Shown here: positions 7,320 through 7,534 of the stretch, in pieces
Position numbering within the stretch: the stretch's first letter is position 1
Layout of the letters: each line of letters begins with the position of its first letter
Assembly (NCBI GenBank): GCA_018374355.1
Contig: JAHAFI010000056.1
Location: 1 to 7,534 of the forward strand
Direction of reading: 5' to 3'
From: Clostridiales bacterium
GTDB lineage: Bacteria > Bacillota > Clostridia > Lachnospirales > Lachnospiraceae
DNA length: 7,534 nucleotides
The notes under the pieces: model-generated
Databases searched by the model: none
What the model saw: the letters and a program-made list of their open reading frames with translations, nothing else
What the model was told of the DNA's origin: nothing
Translations under genes and position numbers: made by a program

Positions 7320-7401
7320 CCATCCCTCCGACTGCTTATTTTTCTAAGTACTTCTAAAATGTCCTCCGAATGCCCCGCCCGGGAACCTTTCCTCCCTCTG
7401 C
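7320..7401 (-). repeat. Right inverted arm of fold-back element
   Basis: This is the partner of 7158-7237, two bases longer because of a small insertion near 7363-7366. Several positions differ from the left arm (for example A7350, opposite the position of G in the left arm's AGTGCTT). The arms have therefore begun to diverge but remain strongly complementary. Confidence 0.9.
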
Positions 7402-7435
7402 TGCCAACGCTGTGCCGTGGGGCAGGGTGGCTGGT

Positions 7436-7463
7436 ATGGGGAGGGGAGGCGGACGCTGCGCTG
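7436..7463 (+). repeat. 28-bp G-rich direct repeat, copy 1
   Basis: The 28 bases beginning ATGGGGAGGGGAGGCGG are repeated identically at 7507-7534, with starts 71 bp apart and 43 bp between copies. The G-runs GGGG-A-GGGG-A-GG-C-GG could form a two-tier G-quadruplex. The repeat end plus the next bases form a small dyad, GAGGCG (7446-7451) with CGCCTC (7464-7469). Confidence 0.85.
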
Positions 7464-7506
7464 CGCCTCAGTGGAGGTGTGGGAATGGTGGAATGGATGA
7501 GTTTCA

Positions 7507-7534
7507 ATGGGGAGGGGAGGCGGACGCTGCGCTG
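7507..7534 (+). repeat. 28-bp G-rich direct repeat, copy 2 (cut by window end)
   Basis: It is identical to 7436-7463 up to the last base of the window, so the true repeat may be longer and more copies may follow. A 71-bp unit is not a multiple of three and no frame suits it, so it is not a protein repeat. Two copies are too few to call an array. Confidence 0.85.

Larger units (their letters stand above)
7158..7401. mobile_element. 244-bp fold-back element with ~80-bp inverted arms (MITE-like or structured RNA)
   Basis: The left arm (7158-7237) is the reverse complement of the right arm (7320-7401) apart from seven mismatches and one 2-nt gap. The two longest perfect blocks are 27 bp (7162-7188 with 7371-7397) and 19 bp (7209-7227 with 7330-7348). 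The 82-nt centre forms two further hairpins, so the whole folds into a three-way-junction shape as a DNA cruciform or RNA. It encodes no transposase and is far longer than a terminator. It begins about 15 bp after the polC stop. The size, the long terminal inverted repeats and the lack of coding capacity suggest a non-autonomous MITE-like element. No clear target-site duplication can be picked out, so the mobile assignment is inference while the fold-back itself is certain. Confidence 0.5.
7143..7534. other. Non-coding region after polC (fold-back element plus direct repeats)
   Basis: These 392 bases have no credible gene on either strand. The open frames that cross it run through the inverted arms or the G-rich repeats, lack a family-like sequence and have no good ribosome binding site. 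Its contents are the large inverted repeat (7158-7401), a short G-rich spacer (7402-7435) and two copies of a 28-bp direct repeat. No canonical stem-plus-U-tract terminator for polC is visible, so the fold-back element may form the 3' end of the transcript. Confidence 0.7.

Noticed and set aside
7158..7401. Retron-type msr/msd RNA or an IS200/IS605-type end
   Set aside because: No reverse transcriptase or transposase is present. The inverted arms are far longer than retron a1/a2 arms, and IS200/IS605 ends carry single imperfect hairpins rather than long terminal inverted repeats.
7020..7507. Two small minus-strand open frames (85 and 77 codons) after polC
   Set aside because: They run through the inverted arms and the G-rich repeats, have no good ribosome binding site, and their products are low-complexity Pro/Ser/Arg/His sequences.
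7436..7534. CRISPR array
   Set aside because: There are only two repeat copies with a 43-bp, repeat-like G-rich spacer, no cas genes, and the first base pattern does not resemble known repeat families.

Overview
The window reads as chromosomal DNA of a low-to-mid GC Gram-positive anaerobe of the Clostridia, most likely a Lachnospiraceae-type gut bacterium. The evidence is a Gram-positive PolC replicative polymerase directly coupled to ispG, strong AAGGAGG-type ribosome binding, a SigA-like promoter with ideal spacing, and protein sequences that look clostridial. No species can be named from the sequence alone.

Layout. Positions 1-150 are non-coding and hold a 26-bp dyad (5-30) and a strong promoter (73-101). 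A TelA/KlaA-family 'toxic anion resistance' protein follows (151-1287). After a 60-70 bp gap with a stem-loop whose T-run lies on the minus-strand side comes ispG, the [4Fe-4S] enzyme of the MEP isoprenoid pathway (1357-2436; alternative GTG start at 1348). It overlaps by ATGA the very large polC, DNA polymerase III alpha of the PolC type (2433-7142). No forward terminator or internal promoter is evident between the genes, so telA-ispG-polC may be read from the one visible promoter. polC is unusual for a roughly 110-residue Gly/Asn/Gln-rich linker and for two stem-loops in its first 130 coding bases.

The last 392 bases (7143-7534) have no convincing gene. They hold a striking 244-bp fold-back element: about 80-bp near-perfect inverted arms enclosing two further hairpins, starting about 15 bp after the polC stop. 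Beyond it is a pair of identical 28-bp G-rich direct repeats, 71 bp apart, the second cut by the window end. This region is the best candidate for something undescribed. It looks like a MITE-like element or a structured RNA at the 3' end of the polC transcript, next to what may be a 71-bp tandem repeat array.

Functionally, ispG (isoprenoid precursors for quinones and the undecaprenyl cell-wall carrier) and polC (chromosome replication) are housekeeping genes that often sit together in Clostridia. The TelA protein is a conserved envelope/stress-associated protein of unsettled biochemical function and is the less expected neighbour.
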